From NCBI RefSeq assembly GCF_029076845.1, contig NZ_JARESE010000073.1, forward strand, positions 62,001-126,000: 64,000 nt of DNA, written 5' to 3'. The notes under the pieces are model-generated. The model was given only the letters and a program-made list of their open reading frames with translations. It had not been told where the DNA came from and did no database searches. Each line of letters starts with the position of its first letter. Positions within the stretch are counted from its first letter, which is position 1. The stretch comes from Novosphingobium album (ex Liu et al. 2023) (lineage in GTDB: Bacteria; Pseudomonadota; Alphaproteobacteria; Sphingomonadales; Sphingomonadaceae). Below are positions 1 through 7,301 of this stretch, piece after piece. A program made the position numbers and the translations under genes.

Positions 1-376
1 AGCCATCGTCCGGCACCAGATCGAAGATCAGGTCTTCCAGCCCCGGATTGTGGCCGACCATGATGATCGCGGCCGGATCGCCTTCCTGTTCGCGCAGCAC
101 TTCCATCAAAGTGGCCGAATTGGCGAGGTAGATGCGCCGGTCCCAGATCACCGGCGGCGATCCGCCGGCCGATTGCGCGGAAATCTCGATCGTCTGCGTC
201 ACGCGCACGGCGGGCGATGCCAGCACGCGCTGGAAGGCGATGCCGTGTTCGCGGATATGCCGGCCCATCACGTCCGCGCCCTTGCGGCCGCGGGCGTTGA
301 GCGGACGGTCGAAATCGCGCAGGCGCGCGTCGTTCCAGTCCGATTTGGCGTGGCGAAAGAGGCCAAGGATCTTCAT
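1..376 (-). CDS. sixA: SixA-type histidine phosphatase (3' end cut by window)
   Basis: The N-terminal 125 codons of a histidine phosphatase superfamily protein are visible, running off the left edge. The start MKILGLFRHAKSDW carries the superfamily RH catalytic motif (R8-H9), and VGHNPGLED further on holds the second conserved His. This arrangement is that of SixA, which removes phosphate from phosphohistidine in Hpt or PTS-type proteins in the cytoplasm; the true substrate here is not known. The ATG overlaps the stop of the helicase gene as ATGA, so translation is probably coupled. Family membership is secure; SixA versus another small RHG phosphatase is inference. Confidence 0.85.
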   Translation of the reverse strand, partial: MKILGLFRHAKSDWNDARLRDFDRPLNARGRKGADVMGRHIREHGIAFQRVLASPAVRVTQTIEISAQSAGGSPPVIWDRRIYLANSATLMEVLREQEGDPAAIIMVGHNPGLEDLIFDLVPDDG

Positions 377-3093
377 GCGGAAGGCGAGACGTGATTCCCT
401 TGAGGTGCGCCTTCCCCTGAAACATGCCCGGCGATGCGTTGCAAGGCTTCCTCCAGCAGGACGCGGCGCACCGGCGTGCCGGCGGGAAAGGCCGTGAGCA
501 GGCGCGAAGGGAAGGCGGCGGACAGGACGACGAAGTGGCCATGGTCCGCGCGTGAGCGGATCAGCCGGCCGAATGCCTGCGCCAGCCGGGCGCGGATGAT
601 CGAATCGTCATAGGCGGAGCCGCCGCCGGCCAGCCGACGGGCCCGGTGCAGGATCGACGGGCGCGGCCAGGGCACTTGTTCCATGATGGCCAGCCGCAGC
701 GAATGGCCCGGCACGTCCACCCCGTCGCGCAGGGCATCGGTGCCCAGCAGCGAGGCGGTGGGATCGTCGCGGAAGATATCGACCAGCGTGCCGATATCGA
801 TCGGATCGACATGCTGGGCATAGAGCGGCAACCCGGCGCGGGCCAGCCGATCGGCGATGCGGCCGTGGACCGCGCGCAGCCGCCGGATCGCGGTGAACAG
901 GCCCAGCGCGCCGCCGCCCGATGCCTCGATCAGCCGCGCATAGGCGGCCGCGAGCGCCGGGATATCGCCGCGCGGCACATCGGTGACGATCAGCACTTCG
1001 GCCTGGCTGGCATAGTCGAACGGGCTTTCATGGGCGCACAGCCGGGGCTCGACGCCGATGTGGCGCGCGCCGCTGCGGGCGATCGCGGTGTTCCAATCCG
1101 CGCCGTCGCGCAAGGTGGCGGAAGTCATGATCACCCCGTGCGCCGGTTCGAGCACGACGCGCGCGAAGGGCTTCATCGGATCGAGCCAGTGGCGGTGGAT
1201 GCCGATATCGAATTCGCGCGCGTCCGAACGATCGACCGCCAGCCAATCGACGAAATCGCCATCGGCCGGCCCGCCGAGCCGTTCGAGCAGGGCTTCCCAG
1301 GCGGCCAGCAGGTCGATCCGCCAGGCCAGCGAATGGCGCGCGCCCTCGATCCGCGCGCGGCCCGGCCCATCGAGCCAGTCGGGCGGGTCTTCCAGCAGGG
1401 CTTCGAGCCGCACGCCCAGGCGGATCAGCGGCTGGCGCAGATCGGCGATCGCGGCGCGCGCGGCCTGGGTGCGCTCGATGAACGGCCCGTCAAGCTGCGC
1501 CGCCTCGGTCTCCAGCCCATAGCCCGCTTCCTGCCCGCCGCTTTCGTCGCGGGCGTAGACCACGCCGCGCACCGCCGCGAGCAGTTCCTCGATCGGGCCG
1601 GAAGGCGCGTTTTCCACCAGCCGTTGCAGCCAGCCGTCGCCAGGCAGCGCTTCGGCTGCCGCGCGCGCGGCGGCGATCGCCCTGGCGCCGGCTTCATCGT
1701 AGCTCGCGATATCGGCCAGCCGGGCCGACAGCCCGCGCCGCCGCCCGCGCGATGCCTTTTCCGGGCCGATCACCCAGCGCCGCAGTTCGATGGTTTCCGC
1801 GCCGGTCAGCGCGGCGGCGAACGTCGAATCGGCGGCATCGAACACATGATGGCCTTCGTCGAACACGATCCGCGTCGGGCGCGAGGCGGGATCGCGGGCG
1901 CGCGCGGCATTGACCATCACAAGCGCATGGTTGCCGATCACCAGATCCGCCTGGGCACTGGCGCGCGTGGCCCGTTCAATGAAGCATTTGCGGTAATGCG
2001 GGCAGCCGGCATAGACGCATTCGCCGCGCCGGTCGGTCAGCGCGGCGATCCCGCGCTGGCGGAACAGCGTGGCGAGCCAGCCGGGCAGATCGCCGCCGAT
2101 CATGTCGCCATCGCGGCTATAGGCGGCCCAGCGCGCGACAAGCTGCGCCAGGATCGCGGCGCGGCCGGCAAAGCCGCCTTGCAGCGCGTCCTCCAGATTG
2201 AGCAGGCACAAGTAGTTCTCGCGCCCCTTGCGCACCACCACCGGCTGGCTGCCGTCGGCCCGCCGTTCTGGCCAGGCGCGGCGGCTTTCCTGGCGAAGCT
2301 GGCGTTGGAGGGCTTTGGTGTAGGTGGAGACCCAGACGGTGCCGCCGGCCTGCTCGGCCCAGAGCGAGGCGGGCGCGAGATAGCCCAGCGTCTTGCCGAT
2401 GCCGGTGCCCGCCTGCGCCAGCAGGACGCGCGGCTGGTCGGACCGCTCGCGCGGTTCGAAGGCATAGCCCGCTTCGGTGGCATAGGCGCGCTGGCCGGGG
2501 CGCGGTTCGGCCCCGCTGCCGGTCAGCCGTTGCAGGCGAGCGAGGATATCGGCCTGGTCCAGCGTGACTTGCCGGGGCTGGGGCAGTTCGGGCGCGTCCT
2601 CCCATTCGGGCAGGCGCGAGAACAGCCAGCGCTCGGCCTGCCGGGGCCGGGCGATGCGGCCGGCCAGCGCCGCCGCCCAGGGCCAGCGCAGGCGGGTGAG
2701 CGTTTCCAGAGTGGTCCAGGCGCCTTCGCGCTCGGTCCAGTCCGCGCTTTCGCATGTCGCCAGCAGCGCGCCCGCCGCCTGCTGGAGCAGGGCCGGCACA
2801 TCCGAATCGCCCCTGGGCTCGTCGAGCGCGAGCGCATGGGCCATGCCCTTGGGCGTGGGCACGACGAAGCGCGCCGGGTGCACGAACGCGAAGAGTTCGA
2901 GCAGGTCCAGCCCGGACAGGTCGGGGTAGCCCAGCCGGGTGGCGATCAGCGGCGCGTTGAGCATGAGCAGCGGCGTATCGGCTGCGGCCATCACCGCTTC
3001 GCCCTTGGCCACGGTGCGCGTTCCGCCCCCGCCATCGCGCAGCCAGCAGCCGCCATGGCTGGCATGAAGCGCGGGGAGGGGCAGGGCGGCCAT
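373..3093 (-). CDS. DinG/Rad3-family ATP-dependent DNA helicase
   Basis: A 906-aa superfamily 2 helicase of the DinG/XPD group. Visible motifs in order: Walker A in QAGTGIGKTLGY, an iron-sulfur type cysteine set (a Cys in NYLCLLN and three in CVYAGCPHYRKCF), the DEGH box in IVFDEGHHVFD, and motif VI in QAFGRLIRSRADHGH. The family unwinds DNA 5' to 3' and uses a 4Fe-4S cluster between the Walker motifs. It is longer than E. coli DinG because of an N-terminal extension of about 190 residues before Walker A. A downstream ATG at residue 35 is possible, but the upstream start gives a continuous region without oddities. Its stop overlaps the start of the sixA-like gene. Confidence 0.93.
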   Translation of the reverse strand: MAALPLPALHASHGGCWLRDGGGGTRTVAKGEAVMAAADTPLLMLNAPLIATRLGYPDLSGLDLLELFAFVHPARFVVPTPKGMAHALALDEPRGDSDVPALLQQAAGALLATCESADWTEREGAWTTLETLTRLRWPWAAALAGRIARPRQAERWLFSRLPEWEDAPELPQPRQVTLDQADILARLQRLTGSGAEPRPGQRAYATEAGYAFEPRERSDQPRVLLAQAGTGIGKTLGYLAPASLWAEQAGGTVWVSTYTKALQRQLRQESRRAWPERRADGSQPVVVRKGRENYLCLLNLEDALQGGFAGRAAILAQLVARWAAYSRDGDMIGGDLPGWLATLFRQRGIAALTDRRGECVYAGCPHYRKCFIERATRASAQADLVIGNHALVMVNAARARDPASRPTRIVFDEGHHVFDAADSTFAAALTGAETIELRRWVIGPEKASRGRRRGLSARLADIASYDEAGARAIAAARAAAEALPGDGWLQRLVENAPSGPIEELLAAVRGVVYARDESGGQEAGYGLETEAAQLDGPFIERTQAARAAIADLRQPLIRLGVRLEALLEDPPDWLDGPGRARIEGARHSLAWRIDLLAAWEALLERLGGPADGDFVDWLAVDRSDAREFDIGIHRHWLDPMKPFARVVLEPAHGVIMTSATLRDGADWNTAIARSGARHIGVEPRLCAHESPFDYASQAEVLIVTDVPRGDIPALAAAYARLIEASGGGALGLFTAIRRLRAVHGRIADRLARAGLPLYAQHVDPIDIGTLVDIFRDDPTASLLGTDALRDGVDVPGHSLRLAIMEQVPWPRPSILHRARRLAGGGSAYDDSIIRARLAQAFGRLIRSRADHGHFVVLSAAFPSRLLTAFPAGTPVRRVLLEEALQRIAGHVSGEGAPQGNHVSPSA

Positions 3094-3181
3094 CGGGGGA
3101 GCCTAGCGAAAGCGGAACGGAGGGAAAACATCGTGGCGGCACGGCGCTGCGGAAAGATTCCGGCCTGTTACAATTTTCCAC

Positions 3182-3209
3182 TTGTCGAAACTCGATCAAG
3201 ATATATCTT
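3182..3209 (+). promoter_or_regulatory. Candidate padR promoter with palindromic operator
   Basis: TTGTCG (3182-3187) and TATCTT (3204-3209) are separated by 16 bases and could be -35 and -10 elements. The -10 lies inside a perfect 12-bp palindrome, AAGATATATCTT, at 3198-3209, about 30 bases before the chosen padR start. PadR repressors commonly bind short AT-rich dyads at their own promoters, so autorepression is the simple reading. The palindrome is seen directly; promoter and operator function are inferred. Confidence 0.5.
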
Positions 3210-3239
3210 AGATCCATCATGAAAACACAAGGAATGACA

Positions 3240-3890
3240 ATGAGACGCTTCATGTTTCCCCACGATGGCGATTGCCATGGCCGCCACGGCCATGATCACG
3301 GCGGCTTCGGGCGCGGCCCGGCGTTCGGCAAGGGCGGCTTCCGCGCTGGCTTCGGCGGCTTCGGTATGCGCGGCTTTGGCCCGGACGGGTTCGAGGTGGG
3401 CGGCCATCGCGGCGGTGGCCGGCGCCGGCGCCTGTTCGATCAGGCCGAACTGCAGACGCTGCTGCTCGCGCTGATCGCCGAGGCACCGCGCCACGGCTAT
3501 GACCTGATCCGCGAGATCGAAAGCCTTTCGGGCGGCAGCTATGCGCCCAGCCCCGGCGTGGTCTATCCCGCGCTGACGTACATGGAAGACCAGGGCCTGA
3601 TCGCGCTGGCGCCCGACGATACCGCGCGCAAGTCCTATCAGGTGACGGAGCAGGGTCGTGAACAGCTTGAAACGCAGGCGGAAACCGTCGCGGCGCTGCG
3701 CCAGCGGCTCGCCTCGCTGGCCGAAGCGCAAGGCAAGTCCGATCCGGCGCCGCTGCGCCGCGCGGTCGCCGGCCTGTGGATGGCGGTGAAGGACCGGCTC
3801 GGCCAGGAGGGCGCGGATCGCGAACTGGTCCACCGGATCGCCGAGATCATCGACGAGGCCGCGCGCAAGATCGAACGGATCGAGCCATGA
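3240..3890 (+). CDS. PadR-family transcriptional regulator with His/Gly-rich N-terminus
   Basis: A PadR winged-helix domain is clear from residue ~64 to ~140, including HGYDLIREIESLSGG, PSPGVVYPALTYMEDQGLI and a YQVTEQGREQL wing end, followed by a helical C-terminus for dimerisation. The first ~60 residues are unusual: rich in Gly, His, Phe and Arg, with His and Cys clustered in HDGDCHGRHGHDHGG. I chose the ATG at 3240 because AAGGA lies six bases before it, whereas the in-frame ATG at 3219 has no Shine-Dalgarno sequence. The gene overlaps the next as ATGA. PadR proteins repress transcription in response to a ligand; the ligand here is unknown. Confidence 0.9.
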   Translation: MRRFMFPHDGDCHGRHGHDHGGFGRGPAFGKGGFRAGFGGFGMRGFGPDGFEVGGHRGGGRRRRLFDQAELQTLLLALIAEAPRHGYDLIREIESLSGGSYAPSPGVVYPALTYMEDQGLIALAPDDTARKSYQVTEQGREQLETQAETVAALRQRLASLAEAQGKSDPAPLRRAVAGLWMAVKDRLGQEGADRELVHRIAEIIDEAARKIERIEP

Positions 3891-4174
3891 CCACGATCGC
3901 GGCCAGCGTGCCCACCGCGAACGGGGGCAGATACGTCCGCCAGCTTTGCCAGCACTGGTCGCACAAGCTGGACGTGGCGTGCGACGGCGATATCGGGACC
4001 GTGCGGTTTCCCGGCGCCGTCGCCACGATGGCGGCCGGGTCCGATGCGATCGACCTCAGCATCACCGGCGAGGACCGGGAGGAGGTCGATCGCCTGAAGG
4101 ACGTGGTGGCCGCCCACATCGACCGCTTCGCCTTCCGCGAGGCGCCCCTGGCTTACGACTGGTCCTGGCGGTAA
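3887..4174 (+). CDS. DUF2218 domain protein
   Basis: A 95-aa cytoplasmic protein, MTTIAASVPTANGGRY onwards, resembling the DUF2218 family: an N-terminal strand, a conserved LCQHWSHK segment, and a C-terminal half ending in AYDWSWR. The family is small and often sits beside metal- or iron-related genes or PadR regulators; its biochemical role is not established. The start codon overlaps the padR stop by ATGA, so the pair is almost certainly one transcript under the palindromic site upstream of padR. The His and Cys residues of LCQHWSHK could bind metal, which is only a suggestion. Confidence 0.8.
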   Translation: MTTIAASVPTANGGRYVRQLCQHWSHKLDVACDGDIGTVRFPGAVATMAAGSDAIDLSITGEDREEVDRLKDVVAAHIDRFAFREAPLAYDWSWR

Positions 4175-4208
4175 CAGGCCATCGCCGCCGCCGTGAGAGC
4201 CCCGGGGA

Positions 4209-5096
4209 CTAACGCGCTTCGACGCACCGCGGCGGTGCCGGGGCGGGCGGCTCGCTGGCCGGGGCGGCGGCGATCTTCGTCTCGTCGAGCGCGCGCTTGA
4301 CGGCGATGACGACTTCGCTTTTCGTCTCGCGCGCGTCCCTGGCCGCCTCGCTCCACCACTGGACCAGGAAATCGATCCCCGTCGCGGTGATCTGCTGCGC
4401 CACCACGACGATGGGCCTGGCCTTGTCGATGTGATCGAGGCGCTGCAGCGCGTCGCGGATCGCCGCCGGCGTGGCGGTGAGATCGTTGTCGCCGGTCACT
4501 GCGACGATGATCTCGTCGCGGCGGACCGGGCCGTCGGTCAGGATCTTGACCGGGTTCTTGAAGAGCATCGCATTGGGCACCACGGTCAGTTCGCCAGACG
4601 CCTGGCGGATATGGGTCTCGCGCAGCGTGATCCTTTCGATCCTGCCGGTGATGCCCTGGCATTCGATCGTATCGCCGATGCGCATCTTCTCGCGCAGCAT
4701 GATGAGCACGCCCGCGAGGAAGTTCTGGAAGATGTCCTGGAAGGCGAAGCCGATCGCCACCGCGCCGATGCCCAGGCCCGCGAAGGCGCCGCCCGGCGTG
4801 AAGCTGGGGATCGCCACCGTCAGCGCGATGAGCAGGCCGATGATCCACACCGCAAGCCGGATCAGCGTGGCGAAAAGCTGGCGCAGGTCTTCGCGGATAT
4901 GTGTGCCTTGCGTCAGCCGGCCGACGATCCGCACCGCGATCCCCGCGACGACCCACGTCACCAGCAGGATGGCCAGCGCGATCGCCAGCGAGGGCAGCGA
5001 CTGGACGAAGCCCCGGATCATCGCGTCGATCTGGTCGCGCAGGGTCTGGATGTAGTTCACCGGCTGCCTGTCCTTCATGGCGATCGCTTGTTGCAT
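4209..5096 (-). CDS. MscS-family small-conductance mechanosensitive channel
   Basis: A 295-aa inner-membrane protein with three hydrophobic helices in the first ~130 residues, then the MscS pore helix and beta domain: GLGIGAVAIGFAFQDIFQNF is the TM3 Gly/Ala packing helix and VVPNAMLFKNPV the typical beta-domain segment. MscS channels open on membrane stretch to release solutes during osmotic downshock. Length matches E. coli MscS (about 286 aa). The C-terminus ends in a Pro/Ala-rich tail (SEPPAPAPPRCVEAR). It is transcribed away from lysK, with an 83-bp divergent gap that holds a dyad. Confidence 0.93.
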   Translation of the reverse strand: MQQAIAMKDRQPVNYIQTLRDQIDAMIRGFVQSLPSLAIALAILLVTWVVAGIAVRIVGRLTQGTHIREDLRQLFATLIRLAVWIIGLLIALTVAIPSFTPGGAFAGLGIGAVAIGFAFQDIFQNFLAGVLIMLREKMRIGDTIECQGITGRIERITLRETHIRQASGELTVVPNAMLFKNPVKILTDGPVRRDEIIVAVTGDNDLTATPAAIRDALQRLDHIDKARPIVVVAQQITATGIDFLVQWWSEAARDARETKSEVVIAVKRALDETKIAAAPASEPPAPAPPRCVEAR

Positions 5097-5104
5097 GGCG
5101 TAAA

Positions 5105-5120
5105 ATCGGGCAGGCCCGAT
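5105..5120. repeat. 16-bp dyad between mscS-like gene and lysK
   Basis: ATCGGGC and GCCCGAT form 7-bp arms separated by AG. Read on the minus strand it is a short GC hairpin followed by TTTT and lies only eight bases before the mscS-like start codon, a place where it could hide the start or end transcripts early. It could equally be an operator for the divergent pair. The symmetry is seen directly; the role is unknown. Confidence 0.5.
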
Positions 5121-5179
5121 GAAGTTCCCCGCAGCTTCGCCCTTGCGGCCGGCGCGGTTTCCAGCGAAGAGCGCCGGTC

Positions 5180-6805
5180 ATGACCGACACCGCCCTGATC
5201 GAAGCCGCTCGCGTATCCAAGGCCTGGCCGTTCCAGGAGGCGCACAAGCTGCTGAAGCGCTATCCGCACGGCAAGCCGGATGGCGCGCCCATGCTGTTCG
5301 AGACGGGCTATGGCCCCTCGGGCCTGCCGCATATCGGCACGTTCCAGGAAGTGCTGCGCACCACGCTGGTGCGCCGCGCCTATGAAGTGCTGACGGGCGG
5401 CGCGCCGACGCGGCTCGTTGCCTTCAGCGACGACATGGATGGCTTGCGCAAGGTGCCGGACAACGTGCCCAACCATGGGCTGCTGGCCGCCTATATCGGC
5501 CATCCGCTCAGCCGCATTCCCGATCCGTTCGGCCGGTTCGAAAGCTTCGCCCATCATAACAACGCGATGCTGCGCGCCTTCCTCGATCGCTTCGGCTTCG
5601 ACTACGAATTCGTCTCGGCGGCCGATCGCTACAATTCGGGCGCGTTCGACCCGGCGCTGGCCAATGTCCTGGCGCATTACGACGCGATTATGGAGGTGAT
5701 GCTGCCGACGCTGCGCGAGGAGCGGCGCAAGACCTATTCGCCCGTGCTGCCGATCTCGCCCACCACCAACCAGGTGCTGCAAGTTCCGGTGGAAGTGGTC
5801 GATGCCGCCGCCGGCATCATCCGTTTCGAGGATCTGGGCGAGACCATCGAGCATTGCGTGTTCGGCGGCCATGCCAAGCTGCAATGGAAGGTCGACTGGG
5901 CGATGCGCTGGGTCGCGCTCGGCGTGGATTATGAGATGTGCGGCAAGGACTTGACCGACAGTGTCACGCAATCGGGCAAGATCGCGCAGATCCTCGGTGG
6001 CCGCCGCCCCGAAGGGCTGATCTACGAGCTGTTCCTTGACGAGAAGGGTGAGAAGATCTCCAAGTCGCGCGGCAATGGCCTGACGATCGAGGAATGGCTG
6101 ACCTACGGCACCGAGGAGAGCCTGGGCTTCTACCTGTTTCGTGAGCCCAAGAGCGCCAAGCAACTGCACATCGGCGTGATCCCGCGCGCGGTGGACGAAT
6201 ACTGGCAGTTCCGCGGCAATCTGGCCGAACAGCCGCTCGACAAGCAGCTTGGCAATCCGGTCTGGCACCTGCTGCGCGCCAATGGCGACGGTTCGGGCGC
6301 GGGCGATACCCTGCCGGTGACGTTCGGCCTGCTGCTCAACCTCGTCGGCGTGCTGGGCGCGGATGCGACCGCCGGGCAGGTGTGGTCCTACCTTGGCAAC
6401 TACGTCGCCGATGCCTCGCCCGTGGCGCATCCCGAACTGGACAAGCTGGTCGCGGCCGCGCTCGCCTACAACCGCGATTTCATCGCACCCACGCTGCAGA
6501 AGCGCACGCCGACGCCGAACGAGGCGGCCGCGCTGGCCGCGCTCGATGCGGAACTGGCGCGGGTCGCGCCGGGCACTTCGGCCGAGGATTTGCAGACCGT
6601 GGTCTATGAGATCGGCAAGCGCGAGGAATTCGGCTTCGAGAACCTGCGCGACTGGTTCAAGGCGCTCTACGAGACGCTGCTGGGCTCATCGCAAGGCCCG
6701 CGTATGGGCAGCTTCATCGCGCTTTACGGCATCGCGGAGACGCGCAAGCTGATTGCCCAGGCCCTGGAGGCGCACGCTCATGCTGAAGACGCCACGGACG
6801 CCTGA
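5180..6805 (+). CDS. lysK: Class I lysyl-tRNA synthetase
   Basis: A 541-aa class I LysRS, which charges tRNA-Lys with lysine in the cytoplasm. The Rossmann HIGH-type signature appears in GPSGLPHIGTFQEV (about residue 44-57) and the KMSKS-type loop in GEKISKSRGNG (about residue 290-300). The C-terminal alpha-helical domain is complete. The class I enzyme is characteristic of archaea and a subset of bacteria including many alphaproteobacteria, replacing the class II enzyme found in E. coli. The next gene starts within the last 26 bases of this one, so the two are co-translated. Confidence 0.95.
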   Translation: MTDTALIEAARVSKAWPFQEAHKLLKRYPHGKPDGAPMLFETGYGPSGLPHIGTFQEVLRTTLVRRAYEVLTGGAPTRLVAFSDDMDGLRKVPDNVPNHGLLAAYIGHPLSRIPDPFGRFESFAHHNNAMLRAFLDRFGFDYEFVSAADRYNSGAFDPALANVLAHYDAIMEVMLPTLREERRKTYSPVLPISPTTNQVLQVPVEVVDAAAGIIRFEDLGETIEHCVFGGHAKLQWKVDWAMRWVALGVDYEMCGKDLTDSVTQSGKIAQILGGRRPEGLIYELFLDEKGEKISKSRGNGLTIEEWLTYGTEESLGFYLFREPKSAKQLHIGVIPRAVDEYWQFRGNLAEQPLDKQLGNPVWHLLRANGDGSGAGDTLPVTFGLLLNLVGVLGADATAGQVWSYLGNYVADASPVAHPELDKLVAAALAYNRDFIAPTLQKRTPTPNEAAALAALDAELARVAPGTSAEDLQTVVYEIGKREEFGFENLRDWFKALYETLLGSSQGPRMGSFIALYGIAETRKLIAQALEAHAHAEDATDA

Positions 6806-7301
6806 ACAGCTCGCCGAGGATCTGCTCGGCCGCCTGTTCGAGGAACTCGACGAGGAAGAGCAGCGCGTCCTCCAGCGCATTTCCTCGGGCGTGATCATGG
6901 GCCCCGATGCGCAGGAAGAGGCCGCGCTCCATGCCACGTTCGCCGATCGTCTGGCCGACAAGGTCGCCGCCGTGGGCGGCAGCTGGGCCTTCATCATCGG
7001 CTTCGGGCTGGTCCTGCTGGTCTGGATCCTGGTCAATGGCCGCATCCTGGAAGACCTGGGGCTGCATCCCTTCGATGGCTATCCCTTCATCTTCCTCAAC
7101 CTGATCCTCTCGATGCTGGCGGCGATCCAGGCGCCGGTCATCATGATGAGCCAGAACCGGCAGGCCGACAAGGATCGCATCACCGCCCGCCACGACTACG
7201 AGGTGAACTTGCGCACCCAGCTGGAAATCATCCGCGTGCACCGCCGGCTCGACCGCTTGCTGGAAAAGCTCGACGTGGTGCTGGAGCGCGATGACGACTA
7301 G
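6780..7301 (+). CDS. DUF1003 family membrane protein
   Basis: A 173-aa protein with an acidic N-terminal helix region (EELDEEEQRVLQR), two hydrophobic helices around residues 70-120 (WAFIIGFGLVLLVWILVNG and FIFLNLILSMLAAIQAPVIMM), and a C-terminal coiled coil. This is the DUF1003 pattern; the region MMSQNRQADKDRITARHDYEVN is the family hallmark. Function is unknown. I chose ATG 6780 because GGAGG sits nine bases upstream; longer in-frame starts lie deep inside lysK. The stop shares the palindromic CTAG with the stop of the convergent DUF885 gene. Confidence 0.88.
   Translation: MLKTPRTPEQLAEDLLGRLFEELDEEEQRVLQRISSGVIMGPDAQEEAALHATFADRLADKVAAVGGSWAFIIGFGLVLLVWILVNGRILEDLGLHPFDGYPFIFLNLILSMLAAIQAPVIMMSQNRQADKDRITARHDYEVNLRTQLEIIRVHRRLDRLLEKLDVVLERDDD

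Noticed and set aside
646..3222. Long open frame (858 codons) on the plus strand opposite the helicase
   Set aside because: Its translation is rich in Arg, Ala, Gly, Gln and Asp with no domain and mirrors the helicase codons; the minus strand carries clear helicase motifs. It is a high-GC shadow frame.
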